Positions 8,921 through 18,292 of a stretch of 64,000 nucleotides of DNA are shown piece by piece (position 1 is the first letter of the stretch; each line of letters starts with the position of its first letter). The notes below the pieces were generated by a model. It worked only from the letters and a program-made list of their open reading frames with translations, was not told the DNA's origin and did not search any database. Origin of the DNA: Streptomyces longispororuber (GTDB lineage Bacteria > Actinomycetota > Actinomycetes > Streptomycetales > Streptomycetaceae); assembly GCF_024448165.1 (NCBI RefSeq), contig NZ_JAMOLN010000008.1:1-64000 (forward strand). The letters run 5' to 3'. The position numbers were made by a program, and so were the translations under genes.

Positions 8921-9088
8921 CTTCGGACTCCTTCGTCAGCCGGTGTCCACACTGCGTCCACAGGATATGCCGCGGCACCGACATCACCGGGCGGCGGGGC
9001 CCGGGGACGCCGGACGACCGTGGAGGAGGCGCGCGCCCGTCCGGGCCCCGGCGCGCACCGGCCGGGTCGGCGCCGGCCGGTGCGCGGG

Positions 9089-9094
9089 TAGGGT
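9089..9094 (+). promoter_or_regulatory. -10 element TAGGGT of leaderless hypothetical gene
   Basis: TAGGGT followed by exactly 7 bases and the ATG at 9102. There is no ribosome-binding site, consistent with a leaderless transcript. Confidence 0.5.
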
Positions 9095-9101
9095 GCGCCG
9101 G

Positions 9102-9743
9102 ATGACGCAGTGGTTCCGGAGCAGCGAGGGGGCCTTCCACCGCTGGGTGGAGGTCGACGGCGGCGGGCTCGTGCTGCGGGAGGCGCTGTTCGACGAGCGG
9201 GTCGGGCCGCCCGGCCTCCTTCCCCCGTCGAAGCCCGTGCCGTGGGGCGCCGCCGTGGTGGCCGCGTCGCGGCCCGAACTCGCCCGCGTGACCTGGCGGT
9301 TCGGCACGCTGGGCGCGCGGATCTACCACAGGATCTACGGTCGGCTCACGGCGCGGACACGGCCTGAGGCGACCTCGTCCGACGTCGAACCGGTGTCCCG
9401 GTCGGACTTCGCCGTGGTCTGGGGGCGGGCCCGCAGCGACCGGCAGTGCACGCGCCGGCTGGACGGTCCGCTGCCCTACGGGACGCGGGTGACGGGCACG
9501 GTCGAGGCCGTGCCGTGGGGACCGGGCGTCACCGGGCTGTTCGTCCGGCCGGCGCCCGAGGTGCCGTTCCAGGCCTTCGTCGACATGGGGTCACTGCCCG
9601 GGGCGCCCGAGCAGTGGCCGGCGGTGGGCACGGCCGGGGAGTTCGAGGTCCTCGACGTCAGGATCGACGCCGAGTTCGAGCGGATGCCGAACATCCAGGT
9701 CAGGCTCCGCCCGACAGCACCCCTGCCACCCGCCGTGCCGTAG
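9102..9743 (+). CDS. Hypothetical protein, 213 aa
   Basis: I do not recognise this protein. It is soluble, with no signal peptide or membrane segment. The N-terminal half has an acidic/aromatic pattern (MTQWFRSSEGAFHRWVEVD). The C-terminal part, from about residue 120, has a small beta-rich stretch (GTRVTGTVEAVPWGPGVTGLF... FVDMG... GEFEVLDVRIDAE) that looks like an S1/OB-type barrel. The start is fixed by a leaderless -10. Its last 44 bases overlap, tail to tail, the end of the phosphatase gene on the opposite strand. Confidence 0.65.
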   Translation: MTQWFRSSEGAFHRWVEVDGGGLVLREALFDERVGPPGLLPPSKPVPWGAAVVAASRPELARVTWRFGTLGARIYHRIYGRLTARTRPEATSSDVEPVSRSDFAVVWGRARSDRQCTRRLDGPLPYGTRVTGTVEAVPWGPGVTGLFVRPAPEVPFQAFVDMGSLPGAPEQWPAVGTAGEFEVLDVRIDAEFERMPNIQVRLRPTAPLPPAVP

Positions 9744-10563
9744 CCGCGTCCCGCGCCGCCGTGAACGGCAGGGCGTTGTCCCCGGTGATCGTGAAGGGCA
9801 CGCCGGCCCGCGTGAGGTGGGCGCCGCCCGCCTCCTCGACCAGCAGCAGCCCGGCCGCGTGGTCCCAGGCGAGCTCCCAGCTGAAGGCGGTGGCGTCCAG
9901 GGCGCCGCGGGCGACGGCCAGGTACTCCAGGCCGGCCGAGCCGCACGGCCGCGGGGCGAATCCGTCGCGGCACAGGCAGAGCAGGGCGCGCTTCTGGTCG
10001 TCCGTCGTGTAGTCGGGGTGCGAGGTCGCGATCCGCAGGTCGCGGTCCTGGTCCGGTGAACCGGCGTGCAGCGCCCGCCCGTTGAGCCGGGCGCCCCGGC
10101 CGCGGGCGGCCACGGCGAACTCGTCGAGCGCGGGCGCGTACGTCCAGGAGGCGAGCACGACGCCGTCCAGGGCGAGGGCGACGAGGGTGCAGAAGCCGGG
10201 GTCGCCGTGCACGAACTGGCGGGTGCCGTCGACCGGGTCGACGATCCACACCGGGGCCGCGCCGCGGATCGCCTCGTACGTCGCCGGGTCGGCGGCGACG
10301 GCTTCCTCGCCGACCACGACCGAGCCGGGCAGCAGGGCGCCCAGCTCGCGTGTGAGGTACTCCTCGGCGCGCTTGTCGGCGACGGTCACGAGGTCGTGCG
10401 GGGCGCTCTTCTCCTCGATCTCGTGGGCGGCGAGCCCACGGAAGCGGGGGGTTATCTCGGCGGCGGCCGCGGCGCGGACGATCCGCTCGACGTCGGTGAG
10501 CAGCTGGTCGGTCACGTACTGGTCCAGAAAGTCGTCGGTGCTTTCCGTGCTGGTTTCGATCAT
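9700..10563 (-). CDS. Inositol monophosphatase-family phosphatase (histidinol-phosphatase-like)
   Basis: A 287-residue metal-dependent phosphatase of the inositol monophosphatase/FBPase fold. Metal-binding motif 1 is WIVDPVDGTRQFVHG, preceded by VVVGEEA, and motif 2 is the C-terminal WDHAAGLLLVEEAGG. In actinobacteria this family includes HisN, the histidinol-phosphate phosphatase, but no other his gene is nearby, so the substrate (histidinol phosphate, inositol phosphate or a nucleotide such as PAP) is unresolved. The start is ATG 10563 (MIETSTES). The 3' end overlaps the convergent hypothetical gene by 44 bp. Confidence 0.85.
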   Translation of the reverse strand: MIETSTESTDDFLDQYVTDQLLTDVERIVRAAAAAEITPRFRGLAAHEIEEKSAPHDLVTVADKRAEEYLTRELGALLPGSVVVGEEAVAADPATYEAIRGAAPVWIVDPVDGTRQFVHGDPGFCTLVALALDGVVLASWTYAPALDEFAVAARGRGARLNGRALHAGSPDQDRDLRIATSHPDYTTDDQKRALLCLCRDGFAPRPCGSAGLEYLAVARGALDATAFSWELAWDHAAGLLLVEEAGGAHLTRAGVPFTITGDNALPFTAARDAATARRVAGVLSGGA

Positions 10564-10612
10564 GGCTCCATGAGAACACGGGCCACTGACAATGCGTTCC
10601 GCTGGGGTGAAC

Positions 10613-10652
10613 GAGAGGTGGAATCCCAGGGAAATCCGGGATTCCACCTCTC
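10613..10652. terminator. 15-bp perfect inverted repeat after the ggt-like gene
   Basis: GAGAGGTGGAATCCC (10613-10627) pairs perfectly with GGGATTCCACCTCTC (10638-10652) across a 10-base loop. It begins 6 bases past the stop of the ggt-like gene on the minus strand, so it is best read as the terminator of the dpp operon. There is no U-tract. Confidence 0.65.
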
Positions 10653-10658
10653 ATGGGG

Positions 10659-12494
10659 TCAGCGGCCGACGGCGTACCCCTGCATGCCGCGCGGGTTGGC
10701 CGCGGCCGACAGGACGCCGGTGCGCGGGTCGCGGGCGACGGCGCACAGGCGGCCCTCGGACCAGGCGTCGCCGACGGTCACGTCGTGGCCGCGCCGGCGC
10801 AGCTCGGCGACGACCTCCTCGTCCATCCGCGCCTCGACGGTGACCGAACCCGGCCGCATGCCGCGCGGGAAGAAGGACCCGGGGAACGAGTCGTTGTGCC
10901 AGTTCGGGGCGTCGATCGCGCCCTGGAGGTCGAGGCCGCCGCGCACGCTGTCGCGCAGCGCCACCGCCAGGAAGAAGTGCACCTGCCACTGGTCCTGCTG
11001 GTCGCCGCCGGGCGTGCCGAACGCCAGGACGGGCACGCCGTCCTTCAGGGCGAGGGACGGGGTGAGCGTGGTGCGCGGGCGGCGGCCGGGGGCCAGCGAG
11101 TTGGGCAGGCCCTCGTCGAGCCAGGCCATCTGCAGCCGGGTGCCGAGGGGGAAGCCGAGCTCGGGCACCACCGGGTTGGACTGGAGCCAGCCGCCGGACG
11201 GGGTGGCGGCGACCATGTTGCCCCAGCGGTCGACGACGTCGAGGTGGCAGGTGTCGCCGCGGGTGGCGCCGTTCCCGGCGACCTCCTCGTCGGCGCCGCC
11301 CGTCTGGACGGTGGGCTCGCCCGCCCCCGCGACGCCCATCGCGTCGAAGCCGGGCTCCCCCGCGGCGACCGCGCTCGCGTGCGCGCTCAGCCGGGGCGCG
11401 GCGCCGAGCGGGCTGCCGGGGCGCAGTTCGTGGGACGCCTTCTCCGCGTCTATCAGGGCGCGCCGGGCGGTGTTGTACTCGGCGGACAGCAGCGCGTCCA
11501 CGGGGACGCCCGCGGGGTCCGCGTCGCCGTACCAGGCCTCGCGGTCGGCCATCGCGAGCTTGCAGCCCTCGATGAGCAGGTGGACGTAGTCGGCGGACCC
11601 GTAGGCGGGCAGCTCGGGCGGGAGCAGGGCGAGCTGCTGGAGGAAGGCGGGGCCCTGGCTCCAGCCGCCGGCCTTGCACAGCGTCCAGCCGTTCCAGTCG
11701 TAGGTCGCCGGGGCCTCGTAGGTCGCCGACCAGCCGGCCAGGTCCCGCGCGGTGAGCGTGCCGGTGTGCCGCTCGCCGCTGGTGTCCATGGTGGGGCGCT
11801 GCGCCTGGCGGACGAGGGCCTCGGCGATGAAGCCCTCGCGCCAGATGCGGCGGGCCTCCTCGATCTGGGTGACGCGGTCGGCGCCCGCCGCCTCGGCCTC
11901 GGCGATCAGTCGCTTCCAGGTGGCGGCGAGCTGCGGGTTGCGCAGCAGTTCGCCGGGGCGCGGGGACCGGCCGTCGACGAGGTAGACCGCGGCGGAGGAC
12001 GGCCACTCGGTCTCGAAGAGTTCGCGCACGGTCTCGACGGTCTCGCCGACGCGCTCGACGGGGGCGTGCCCGTCCTCCGCGTAGCCGATGGCGTACGTGA
12101 GGACCTGGGCGAGGGACTTCGTGCCGTGGTCCTTCAGGAGCAGCATCCACGCGTCGAAGGCGCCGGGCACGGCGGCCGCGAGGGGGCCGGTGCCGGGCAC
12201 GAGGTCGAGGCCCAGCTCGTCCTTGTAGTGCGCGACGGTGGCTCCGGCGGGCGCCACGCCCTGTCCGCACAGCACGCGCACCTCGCCGCCGGCCGGGGCG
12301 AGGATCAGCGGCACCTCGCCCGCGGGCCCGTTCAGGTGCGGCTCCACGACGTGCAGGACGAAGCCCGCGGCGACGGCGGCGTCGTAGGCGTTTCCGCCGT
12401 CCTCCAGGACGGCCATCGCGGACTGGGAGGCGAGGTAGTGCGTGGAGGACACCATGCCGAAGGTGCCCTGGAGGGTCGGCCGGGTGGTGAACAA
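10659..12494 (-). CDS. Gamma-glutamyltransferase-family protein without signal peptide
   Basis: A 611-residue Ntn-hydrolase of the gamma-glutamyltranspeptidase family. Self-cleavage would generate the nucleophile Thr415 in DTCHLDVVDRWGN, aligned with the TTHxSVVD motif of classical GGT. Other conserved parts are GGNAYDAAVAAGF near the N-terminus, SGERHTGTLTARDLAGW, and FGTPGGDQQDQWQ. There is no hydrophobic leader, so it should act in the cytoplasm, unlike the secreted GGT at 42-44 kb. The start is TTG 12494 with AGGAG upstream. It is the last gene of a peptide-uptake operon, so I infer that it degrades imported gamma-glutamyl peptides such as glutathione fragments. Confidence 0.85.
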   Translation of the reverse strand: MFTTRPTLQGTFGMVSSTHYLASQSAMAVLEDGGNAYDAAVAAGFVLHVVEPHLNGPAGEVPLILAPAGGEVRVLCGQGVAPAGATVAHYKDELGLDLVPGTGPLAAAVPGAFDAWMLLLKDHGTKSLAQVLTYAIGYAEDGHAPVERVGETVETVRELFETEWPSSAAVYLVDGRSPRPGELLRNPQLAATWKRLIAEAEAAGADRVTQIEEARRIWREGFIAEALVRQAQRPTMDTSGERHTGTLTARDLAGWSATYEAPATYDWNGWTLCKAGGWSQGPAFLQQLALLPPELPAYGSADYVHLLIEGCKLAMADREAWYGDADPAGVPVDALLSAEYNTARRALIDAEKASHELRPGSPLGAAPRLSAHASAVAAGEPGFDAMGVAGAGEPTVQTGGADEEVAGNGATRGDTCHLDVVDRWGNMVAATPSGGWLQSNPVVPELGFPLGTRLQMAWLDEGLPNSLAPGRRPRTTLTPSLALKDGVPVLAFGTPGGDQQDQWQVHFFLAVALRDSVRGGLDLQGAIDAPNWHNDSFPGSFFPRGMRPGSVTVEARMDEEVVAELRRRGHDVTVGDAWSEGRLCAVARDPRTGVLSAAANPRGMQGYAVGR

Positions 12495-12502
12495 GAGGGC
12501 TC

Positions 12503-13531
12503 CTAGCGGGTGGCGGTGCGGGTTGTCGGGATCGTACGAGAGGGTGCCGCGGCGGCGTCGGGTGCGGTGCCGTCGTCGGCGACCAGGTGGCAGGAGACCT
12601 CGCGGCCCCCGTCCAGGGTGCGCAGGGCGGGCACCTCCGTGCGGCAGCGGTCGACGGCGAGCGGGCAGCGCGTGTGGAAGCGGCAGCCGGGCGGCGGGGC
12701 GAGCGGGCTGGGCAGTTCGCCGCTCAGCACGATGCGTTCGCGGGTGCGCTGGGTGACGGGGTCGGGGACGGGCGCGGCCGACAGGAGCGCCTGGGTGTAG
12801 GGGTGCTTGGGATCGGCGAACAGTTCGCTCGTGGGCGCCTGCTCGACGATCTGCCCCAGGTACATGACGGCGATCCGGTCCGCGAGGTACTCGACGGCCG
12901 CCAGGTCGTGCGTGATGAACAGGCAGCCGAAGCCGCGGTCGCGCTGGAGGTCGGCGAGCAGGTTGAGGACGGAGGCCTGGACGGAGACGTCGAGCGCGGA
13001 GGTCGGCTCGTCGGCGACGAGGAGGGCGGGGTCGACGGAGAGCGCACGGGCGATGGAGATGCGCTGGCGCTGGCCGCCGGAGAGTTCGTGCGGGTGCCGG
13101 TCGGCGTGCTCGGGGCGCAGCCCCACCTGGCCGAGGAGTTCGGCCACGCGCGCGCGGGCGGCCTCCCCCTTGGCGATCCCGTGCAGTTTCAGCGGCTCGG
13201 CGACGATCTCGCCGACGGTCATCCGCGGGTCGAGCGACGAGGACGGGTCCTGGAAGACCAGGTGGAAGTCCTTGCGCAGCGGCCGCAGGGCGCGCCGGGA
13301 CATGGTGGTCACGTCGGTGCCGTTGATGCGGACGGTGCCGCCGGTGGGCTCGTCGAGGCGGACGGCGCAGCGGCCGACGGTCGATTTGCCGCTGCCGGAC
13401 TCGCCGACGAGGCCGACGACCTCGCCGCGGCCGACGGTCAGGGTGACGCCGTCGGCGGCGCGCACGGTGCCGCCCGCGCCCGCGAAGTGCCGTTCGAGGC
13501 CGGTGAGTTCCAGCGCGGGGGCGGTGCTCAT
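12503..13531 (-). CDS. dppF: Peptide ABC transporter ATP-binding protein (DppF/OppF type)
   Basis: A 342-residue ATPase of the dipeptide/oligopeptide importer family. It has Walker [10 protein letters not shown] (~residue 40), Q-loop [16 protein letters not shown], signature [16 protein letters not shown], and Walker [15 protein letters not shown]. The C-terminal extension [22 protein letters not shown] contains the cysteine set that often binds an iron-sulfur cluster in oligopeptide ATPases. It overlaps dppD by ATGA and pairs with it as a heterodimer on the permeases. Confidence 0.92.
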   Translation of the reverse strand: MSTAPALELTGLERHFAGAGGTVRAADGVTLTVGRGEVVGLVGESGSGKSTVGRCAVRLDEPTGGTVRINGTDVTTMSRRALRPLRKDFHLVFQDPSSSLDPRMTVGEIVAEPLKLHGIAKGEAARARVAELLGQVGLRPEHADRHPHELSGGQRQRISIARALSVDPALLVADEPTSALDVSVQASVLNLLADLQRDRGFGCLFITHDLAAVEYLADRIAVMYLGQIVEQAPTSELFADPKHPYTQALLSAAPVPDPVTQRTRERIVLSGELPSPLAPPPGCRFHTRCPLAVDRCRTEVPALRTLDGGREVSCHLVADDGTAPDAAAAPSRTIPTTRTATR

Positions 13532-14538
13532 GAGGCGGTCTCCTGGAGGGTGTGCGGGTGCCAGCAGGCGGCGCGGTGCGTGGCGTCGGCCCCGGCGGCA
13601 CCGTTCTCGTCGGGGACGGCCCTGAAGCCGGGGCGGCTCGCGGTGCAGGTGTCGTCGGCGCGGGCGCAGCGCGGTGCGAACGTGCAGGCGTCGGGCTGGG
13701 TGTCGAGGCTCGGCACGAGGCCGGGGATCTCGGGGAGGCGGTCCTTGGGGGTGCCGGGGCGGAGCACGGCGGAGAGCAGGCCGCGGGTGTACGGGTGCCG
13801 GGGCGTGGCGAACAGCTCGTCGACCGGGGCCTGTTCGACGGGGCGGCCCGCGTACATGACGAGGACGCGGTCGGCGATGTCGGCGACGACGCCCAGGTCG
13901 TGGGTGATGAGCACGATGGCGGTGCCGAGCCGCTCGCGCAGCGACTGCAGGACCTCCAGGATGCCCGCCTGGACGGTGACGTCGAGCGCGGTCGTCGGCT
14001 CGTCGGCGATCAGCACCGCCGGGTCGCAGGCCACCGCGATGGCGATCATCACGCGCTGCCGCATGCCGCCGGACAGTTGGTGCGGGTACTCGTCGACGCG
14101 CTGGGCGGGTGCCGGGATGCCCACGAGGTCGAGCAGTTCGACGGCACGCGCGCGTGCCTCCTTCTTGCTGAGCCCCTGGTGGCGGCGGAGCACCTCACCG
14201 ATCTGCCGGCCGATGGTGAGCACCGGGTTCAGGGACGTCATCGGCTCCTGGAAGATCATCGCGATGTCCTTGCCGCGGATCTTCCCGTACGCCTTGTCGT
14301 CGGCGCCGGCGAGTTCGCGCTCGCCGAGCCGGACGGAACCGGTGATGTGCGCGGTGGGCGGCAGCAGTCCCATGACGGCCATCGAGGTGACGGACTTGCC
14401 GCAGCCCGACTCGCCCACCACGGCGAGCACCTCGCCGGCGTGCAGGTCGTAGGAGACGTGGTCGACGGCGTGCACGGTGCGGGTGTCGGAGCGGAAGGAG
14501 ACCGACAGGTCGCGCACGCTCAGGACTGGCTCGGTCAT
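13528..14538 (-). CDS. dppD: Peptide ABC transporter ATP-binding protein (DppD/OppD type)
   Basis: A 336-residue ATPase starting [15 protein letters not shown]. Walker A is GESGCGKSV, the Q-loop [13 protein letters not shown], the signature [16 protein letters not shown], and Walker [17 protein letters not shown]. The C-terminal Cys-rich segment is [14 protein letters not shown]. It starts inside a 4-base overlap with the permease gene upstream and ends in one with dppF. It is the second member of the ATPase heterodimer driving peptide uptake. Confidence 0.92.
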   Translation of the reverse strand: MTEPVLSVRDLSVSFRSDTRTVHAVDHVSYDLHAGEVLAVVGESGCGKSVTSMAVMGLLPPTAHITGSVRLGERELAGADDKAYGKIRGKDIAMIFQEPMTSLNPVLTIGRQIGEVLRRHQGLSKKEARARAVELLDLVGIPAPAQRVDEYPHQLSGGMRQRVMIAIAVACDPAVLIADEPTTALDVTVQAGILEVLQSLRERLGTAIVLITHDLGVVADIADRVLVMYAGRPVEQAPVDELFATPRHPYTRGLLSAVLRPGTPKDRLPEIPGLVPSLDTQPDACTFAPRCARADDTCTASRPGFRAVPDENGAAGADATHRAACWHPHTLQETAS

Positions 14539-15410
14539 CGGGTCGCTCCACGGGGGTCGAGGACGTCGCGCAGGCCGTCGCCGAGCAGGTTGAACGCCAG
14601 GGTCGCGGCCACGACGGCGAGGCCGGGGAACACCGCCATCCAGGGCGCGGGCGCGAGGAAGGACTGGGCGGACGAGAGCATCACGCCGAGGGACGGCTCG
14701 GGCGGCTGCACGCCGAGGCCGAGGAAGCTGAGCAGGGCCTCGCCGATGATGGCGGCGGGGATGCCGACGGTGGCCTGCACGGTCAGTGCGGACGTCGCGT
14801 TGGGCAGGATGTGGCGGAACAGGACGGTGCCGTCGCCGCCGCCGTTGGCGACGGCCGCGGCCACGTAGTCGACGTGCTTGAGGCGGAGCGTCTCGGCGCG
14901 GGTGATGCGGATGACGGCCGGGATCTGCGAGATGCCGATGGCGATGGTCGCGTTGGTGAGCGAGGGGCCGAGCACGGCGGCGAGGCCGACGGCCAGGACC
15001 AGGAAGGGGAACGCGAGCATCGTGTCGGTGACGCGGGAGACGACGCTGTCGGTGAACTTTCCGTAGTAGCCGGCGAGCAGGCCGAGCGGAACGCCGACGA
15101 CGAAGGCGAGGACGACGGCGAGGACGCCGACCTGCATGGAGGCGCGCGCCCCGTAGACGACGCGGGACAGCTGGTCGCGGCCGAGGTCGTCGGTGCCCAG
15201 CCAGTGCGACCAGCCGGGCGCGGCGAGGACGTTGTCGAAGTTCGGCTGCGCCGGGTCGTAGGGCGCGACGAGCGGGGCGAACAGCGCGGCGAGCACGAAG
15301 ACCACGGCGATGACGCCGCCGGTCATGGCCAGCTTGTTCTTGCGCAGGGCGCGCAGTTTGCCGCTGCGGGCCGCGCGGGCCCGGATTCCTGTGAGGGCGA
15401 GCGTGGTCAC
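14535..15410 (-). CDS. dppC: Peptide ABC transporter permease (DppC type)
   Basis: A 291-residue inner-membrane permease with an N-terminal OppC_N region (LRKNKLAMTGGVIAVVFVLAALFAP), the LGTDDLGRDQLSRVVYGARAS motif typical of DppC/OppC, five to six helices, and the EAA loop around EALLSFLGLGVQPPEPSLG. The start is GTG 15410 in a GTGA overlap with dppB, with GGAGGT 5 bases upstream. It forms the translocation pore with DppB. Confidence 0.92.
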   Translation of the reverse strand: MTTLALTGIRARAARSGKLRALRKNKLAMTGGVIAVVFVLAALFAPLVAPYDPAQPNFDNVLAAPGWSHWLGTDDLGRDQLSRVVYGARASMQVGVLAVVLAFVVGVPLGLLAGYYGKFTDSVVSRVTDTMLAFPFLVLAVGLAAVLGPSLTNATIAIGISQIPAVIRITRAETLRLKHVDYVAAAVANGGGDGTVLFRHILPNATSALTVQATVGIPAAIIGEALLSFLGLGVQPPEPSLGVMLSSAQSFLAPAPWMAVFPGLAVVAATLAFNLLGDGLRDVLDPRGATR

Positions 15411-16414
15411 CGGGCACCTCCGAGCCGGATGCGCGGGTCGATGACCGAGTACGCCACGTCGACCAGCAGGTTGATGAAGATGTACGCGAAGGAGGTGCAC
15501 AGCACCACGCCTTGCAGCGTCGCGTAGTCACGGGTGAAGACGGCATCGATGGTGAGCTTGCCGAAGCCGGGGAGGACGAAGATCTGCTCGGTGACGACCG
15601 CCCCGGAGATGAGGTGGCCGAGCTGCAGGCCGAGGACGGTGACGACGGTGACGAGCGAGTTGCGCAGGGCGTGGCCGCCGATGACCTCGCGGCGGGACAG
15701 GCCCTTGGCGCGCGCCGTGCGGACGTAGTCGGCGGAGAGCGAGTCGAGCATCGCGGCGCGGGTCTGGCGCATCACGACGGCGGCGAGTCCGGAGCCGAGG
15801 ACGATCGCGGGCAGGATCATGCGGCGCAGGTTGTCGAGCGGGTCGGTGCCGAAGGGGACGAATCCGGAGGCGGCGAAGACCGGTACGGCGATGGCGAAGG
15901 CGAGCACGAGCACGATGCCGAGCCAGAAGGTGGGGATCGAGAGGCCCAGCAGGGCGAGGGCGTTGGCGATCCACTCGGCGGGCCGGCCCCGGCGGACGGC
16001 GGCGACGACACCGGCGCCGATGCCGAGGACGATCGCCAGCAGCAGGGAGAGCGCGGCGAGTTCGAGGGTGACCGGGAGCGCCTGCCCGATGGCGTCGGCG
16101 ACCGGCAGGCCGGTGCGTGACGACGTGCCGAGGTCGCCCTGGAGGGCGTGCCCGATGAAACGCGCGTACTGGATGACGATGTTGTCGTCGAGGCCGTACT
16201 CGGCGCGGATCGCCGCGAGGGCCTTCGGGCTGCGCTCCTCGCCGGCGAGGGCGAGCGCGGGGTCGCCGGGCAGCGCGCGGATGCCCGCGAAGACGACGAC
16301 CGAGACGAGGAAGAGGGTGATGACGGACTGCCGCACCCGGGTCAGGACGTACTTGGCCATGGGGTGCCCGGTGAGCAACCCGGGCCGCTTGAGCGATATC
16401 TGAGCGGTCGTCAC
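15407..16414 (-). CDS. dppB: Peptide ABC transporter permease (DppB type)
   Basis: A permease of about 335 residues with the family hallmark N-terminus YVLTRVRQSVITLFLVSVVVF, the LPGDPALALAG periplasmic segment, and the EAA region RTARAKGLSRREVIGGHALRN. I use GTG 16414, which gives a GTGA overlap with the binding-protein gene; ATG 16360 (MAKYVLTRV) gives a more usual N-terminus and is a serious alternative. Confidence 0.9.
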   Translation of the reverse strand: MTTAQISLKRPGLLTGHPMAKYVLTRVRQSVITLFLVSVVVFAGIRALPGDPALALAGEERSPKALAAIRAEYGLDDNIVIQYARFIGHALQGDLGTSSRTGLPVADAIGQALPVTLELAALSLLLAIVLGIGAGVVAAVRRGRPAEWIANALALLGLSIPTFWLGIVLVLAFAIAVPVFAASGFVPFGTDPLDNLRRMILPAIVLGSGLAAVVMRQTRAAMLDSLSADYVRTARAKGLSRREVIGGHALRNSLVTVVTVLGLQLGHLISGAVVTEQIFVLPGFGKLTIDAVFTRDYATLQGVVLCTSFAYIFINLLVDVAYSVIDPRIRLGGAR

Positions 16415-18021
16415 TTGACGTACCCCGCATCCTTCACGCGGACCAGGCCGTCGCCGTAGACGCGTACGCCCGCGACGTCCTTCCCGGCGACGACGTAGTT
16501 CTTCTGGCGGTAGAGGTAGATGAGTGCGTGCGCCTCGTTGGCGCGGCGCGTCAACTCGCCGTAGATCTCGGCACGTTCGACCGGGTCGGCCTCGGTGCGG
16601 CCGCGCTCGATGAGGGCGTCGATCTTGTCGTCGGACAGGCCGTAGGCGTTCATCGCGCCCTTCGTCTGGAGGAAGCTGGCGATGTTGCCGTCGGGGTCGA
16701 GGCGTCCGGACCAGCCGCTGCTGAAGGCGGTGTAGTTCCCGGCGTCGGTCTCCTCGAGCATGGTGGCGTACTCGGTGGGGCGCAGCGTGACGGCGAACCC
16801 GGCGTCCTTGGCCATGGCCTGGATCACCTGGGCGATGCGGCTCCACTCGGGGGTGGTGGGGATCTTCAGCTCCATGTGCAGCGGCGTCTTCACACCCGCC
16901 TGCTTCAGCAGCCGCTTCGCCGCGGCGACATCGCGCTTCGGGCAGGCGGACGCCTTCTTGCCCGGGGCGATGGCGGCCTCCGGGGAGACGGGCCCGCAGG
17001 CGGGCTCGTACATGCCCTGGAAGACGACCTTGTTGATGAGCTCGCGGTCGATGGAGAGCTCGAAGGCCTTGCGGACGCGGGTGTCGCGCGCCATCGGGGT
17101 GTCGATGCGGCCGGGCTCCTGGCCGAGGCCCTTGACGTTGCCGACGTTGATGCCGATGCCCTGGTAGCCGAGCGAGGGCGAGTTGAAGAGCTGGAGCTTG
17201 TTGTCGGTGAGGGCGCTCTTCACGTCGACGGGGGCCATCTGGTCGCCGACCTGGATGTCGCCGGAGCGCAGGTTGGCGAGGCGGACGCTGCCGTCGGGGA
17301 TGGGCTTGTAGACGACCTTGTCGAGGTGCACGTCGTCCGCGTCGTAGTAGTTCTTGTCCTTGGCGAGGACGATGCGGTCGCCGCCGACGCGCTCGACGAA
17401 CGTGAATGGGCCGACGCAGGACGGGTGGTTGGTGAAGTTCTTGCCGTACTTCTTCAGCGCGGCCGGCGACATCACCATGCCGGAGCGGTCCGCGAGGACG
17501 GCGGTCAGCGGCACGTACGCCTGCTTGAGGGTGAGCTTCACGCTGTACGGGCCGGTCGCCTCGGCGTCCTTCAGCGGTGCCAGTTCGGTGGCGCGGGCGG
17601 ATCCGGCGAGGTCGCGGTGGCGCAGCAGGGACGTGACGACGGCGGCCGCGTCGAGGTGCGTGCCGTCGCTGAACCTCGCGTCCTCGCGGACGTCGAAGGT
17701 GACGGTGCGGCCGTCGTCGGAGACCTTCGGGAGGGCGGTCGCGAGCTGCGGCACGACCTTGCCCTTGGCGTCGACGTCGTAGAGCTTCTCGCACATGCCG
17801 GCGAAGACGGTGCGGCCCACGAGGGTCTGGGCCAGGGTCGGGTCGAGCTTGTCGGGGTCCGCGTTGAGGGCGACCGTGAGGGTGCCGCCGTCGCGTACGG
17901 GCCGGTCGTCGGTCATCCGCTCCCCGCCGACCTCGGTGGCCGAGGACTGCAGGGAGCCGCAGCCCGCCGTTGTGGACATCACCAAGGCAACTGCCGCGAG
18001 GGCAACCGCTGTTCGGCGCAC
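16411..18021 (-). CDS. dppA: Peptide ABC transporter substrate-binding lipoprotein (DppA type)
   Basis: A 536-residue extracellular solute-binding protein, family 5. The signal peptide ends in a lipobox with the lipidated Cys at residue 21 (TAGC). The mature N-terminus has GGTLTVALNADPDKLDPTLAQT, the usual opening of this family, and the segment around VTFDVREDARFSDGTHLDA is the second hallmark. The GTG start has GGAGG 9 bases upstream. It is the first gene of the dpp-ggt operon and captures peptides outside the membrane. A gamma-glutamyl specificity is inferred only from the terminal GGT-like gene. Confidence 0.92.
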   Translation of the reverse strand: MRRTAVALAAVALVMSTTAGCGSLQSSATEVGGERMTDDRPVRDGGTLTVALNADPDKLDPTLAQTLVGRTVFAGMCEKLYDVDAKGKVVPQLATALPKVSDDGRTVTFDVREDARFSDGTHLDAAAVVTSLLRHRDLAGSARATELAPLKDAEATGPYSVKLTLKQAYVPLTAVLADRSGMVMSPAALKKYGKNFTNHPSCVGPFTFVERVGGDRIVLAKDKNYYDADDVHLDKVVYKPIPDGSVRLANLRSGDIQVGDQMAPVDVKSALTDNKLQLFNSPSLGYQGIGINVGNVKGLGQEPGRIDTPMARDTRVRKAFELSIDRELINKVVFQGMYEPACGPVSPEAAIAPGKKASACPKRDVAAAKRLLKQAGVKTPLHMELKIPTTPEWSRIAQVIQAMAKDAGFAVTLRPTEYATMLEETDAGNYTAFSSGWSGRLDPDGNIASFLQTKGAMNAYGLSDDKIDALIERGRTEADPVERAEIYGELTRRANEAHALIYLYRQKNYVVAGKDVAGVRVYGDGLVRVKDAGYVK

Positions 18022-18141
18022 GAGGACATACCTCCGCCAGGAAAAGGATCCGCAGGGACCGGTGAGGGGCCACAGGAAATCTGTGGGCGATCAAGGAATA
18101 CCGCAGAACGTATTTCGCATACAGTCCGCAGGACAAGGGGG

Positions 18142-18160
18142 TTGTCCGGATGCCGGACGA
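18142..18160. promoter_or_regulatory. Dyad TTGTCCGG-ATG-CCGGACGA upstream of dppA
   Basis: Two 8-base arms with one mismatch around a 3-base centre, about 120-140 bases upstream of the dppA start. The half-site TTGTCCGG resembles that of the palindrome at 62140-62151 in front of the GntR gene. It is a candidate operator. Confidence 0.4.
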
Positions 18161-18254
18161 CATTCGATGAAGATTGAATAACTGGACCCGACATAAAGGG
18201 ACTCGCGGGGCAGATCGGCGCCGCGGGCCGCCCGTCCTGGTCCGGGAACGCGAC

Positions 18255-18292
18255 GGGGCCCGGACCGAGTACGACGACTCGGCCCGGGCCCC
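18255..18292 (-). terminator. Strong hairpin terminator after the cold-shock gene
   Basis: The 16-base arms at 18255-18270 and 18277-18292 pair with a single A-C mismatch around a 6-base loop (ACGACG). It lies about 30 bases past the stop of the cold-shock gene, so it should end that transcript. Confidence 0.65.
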
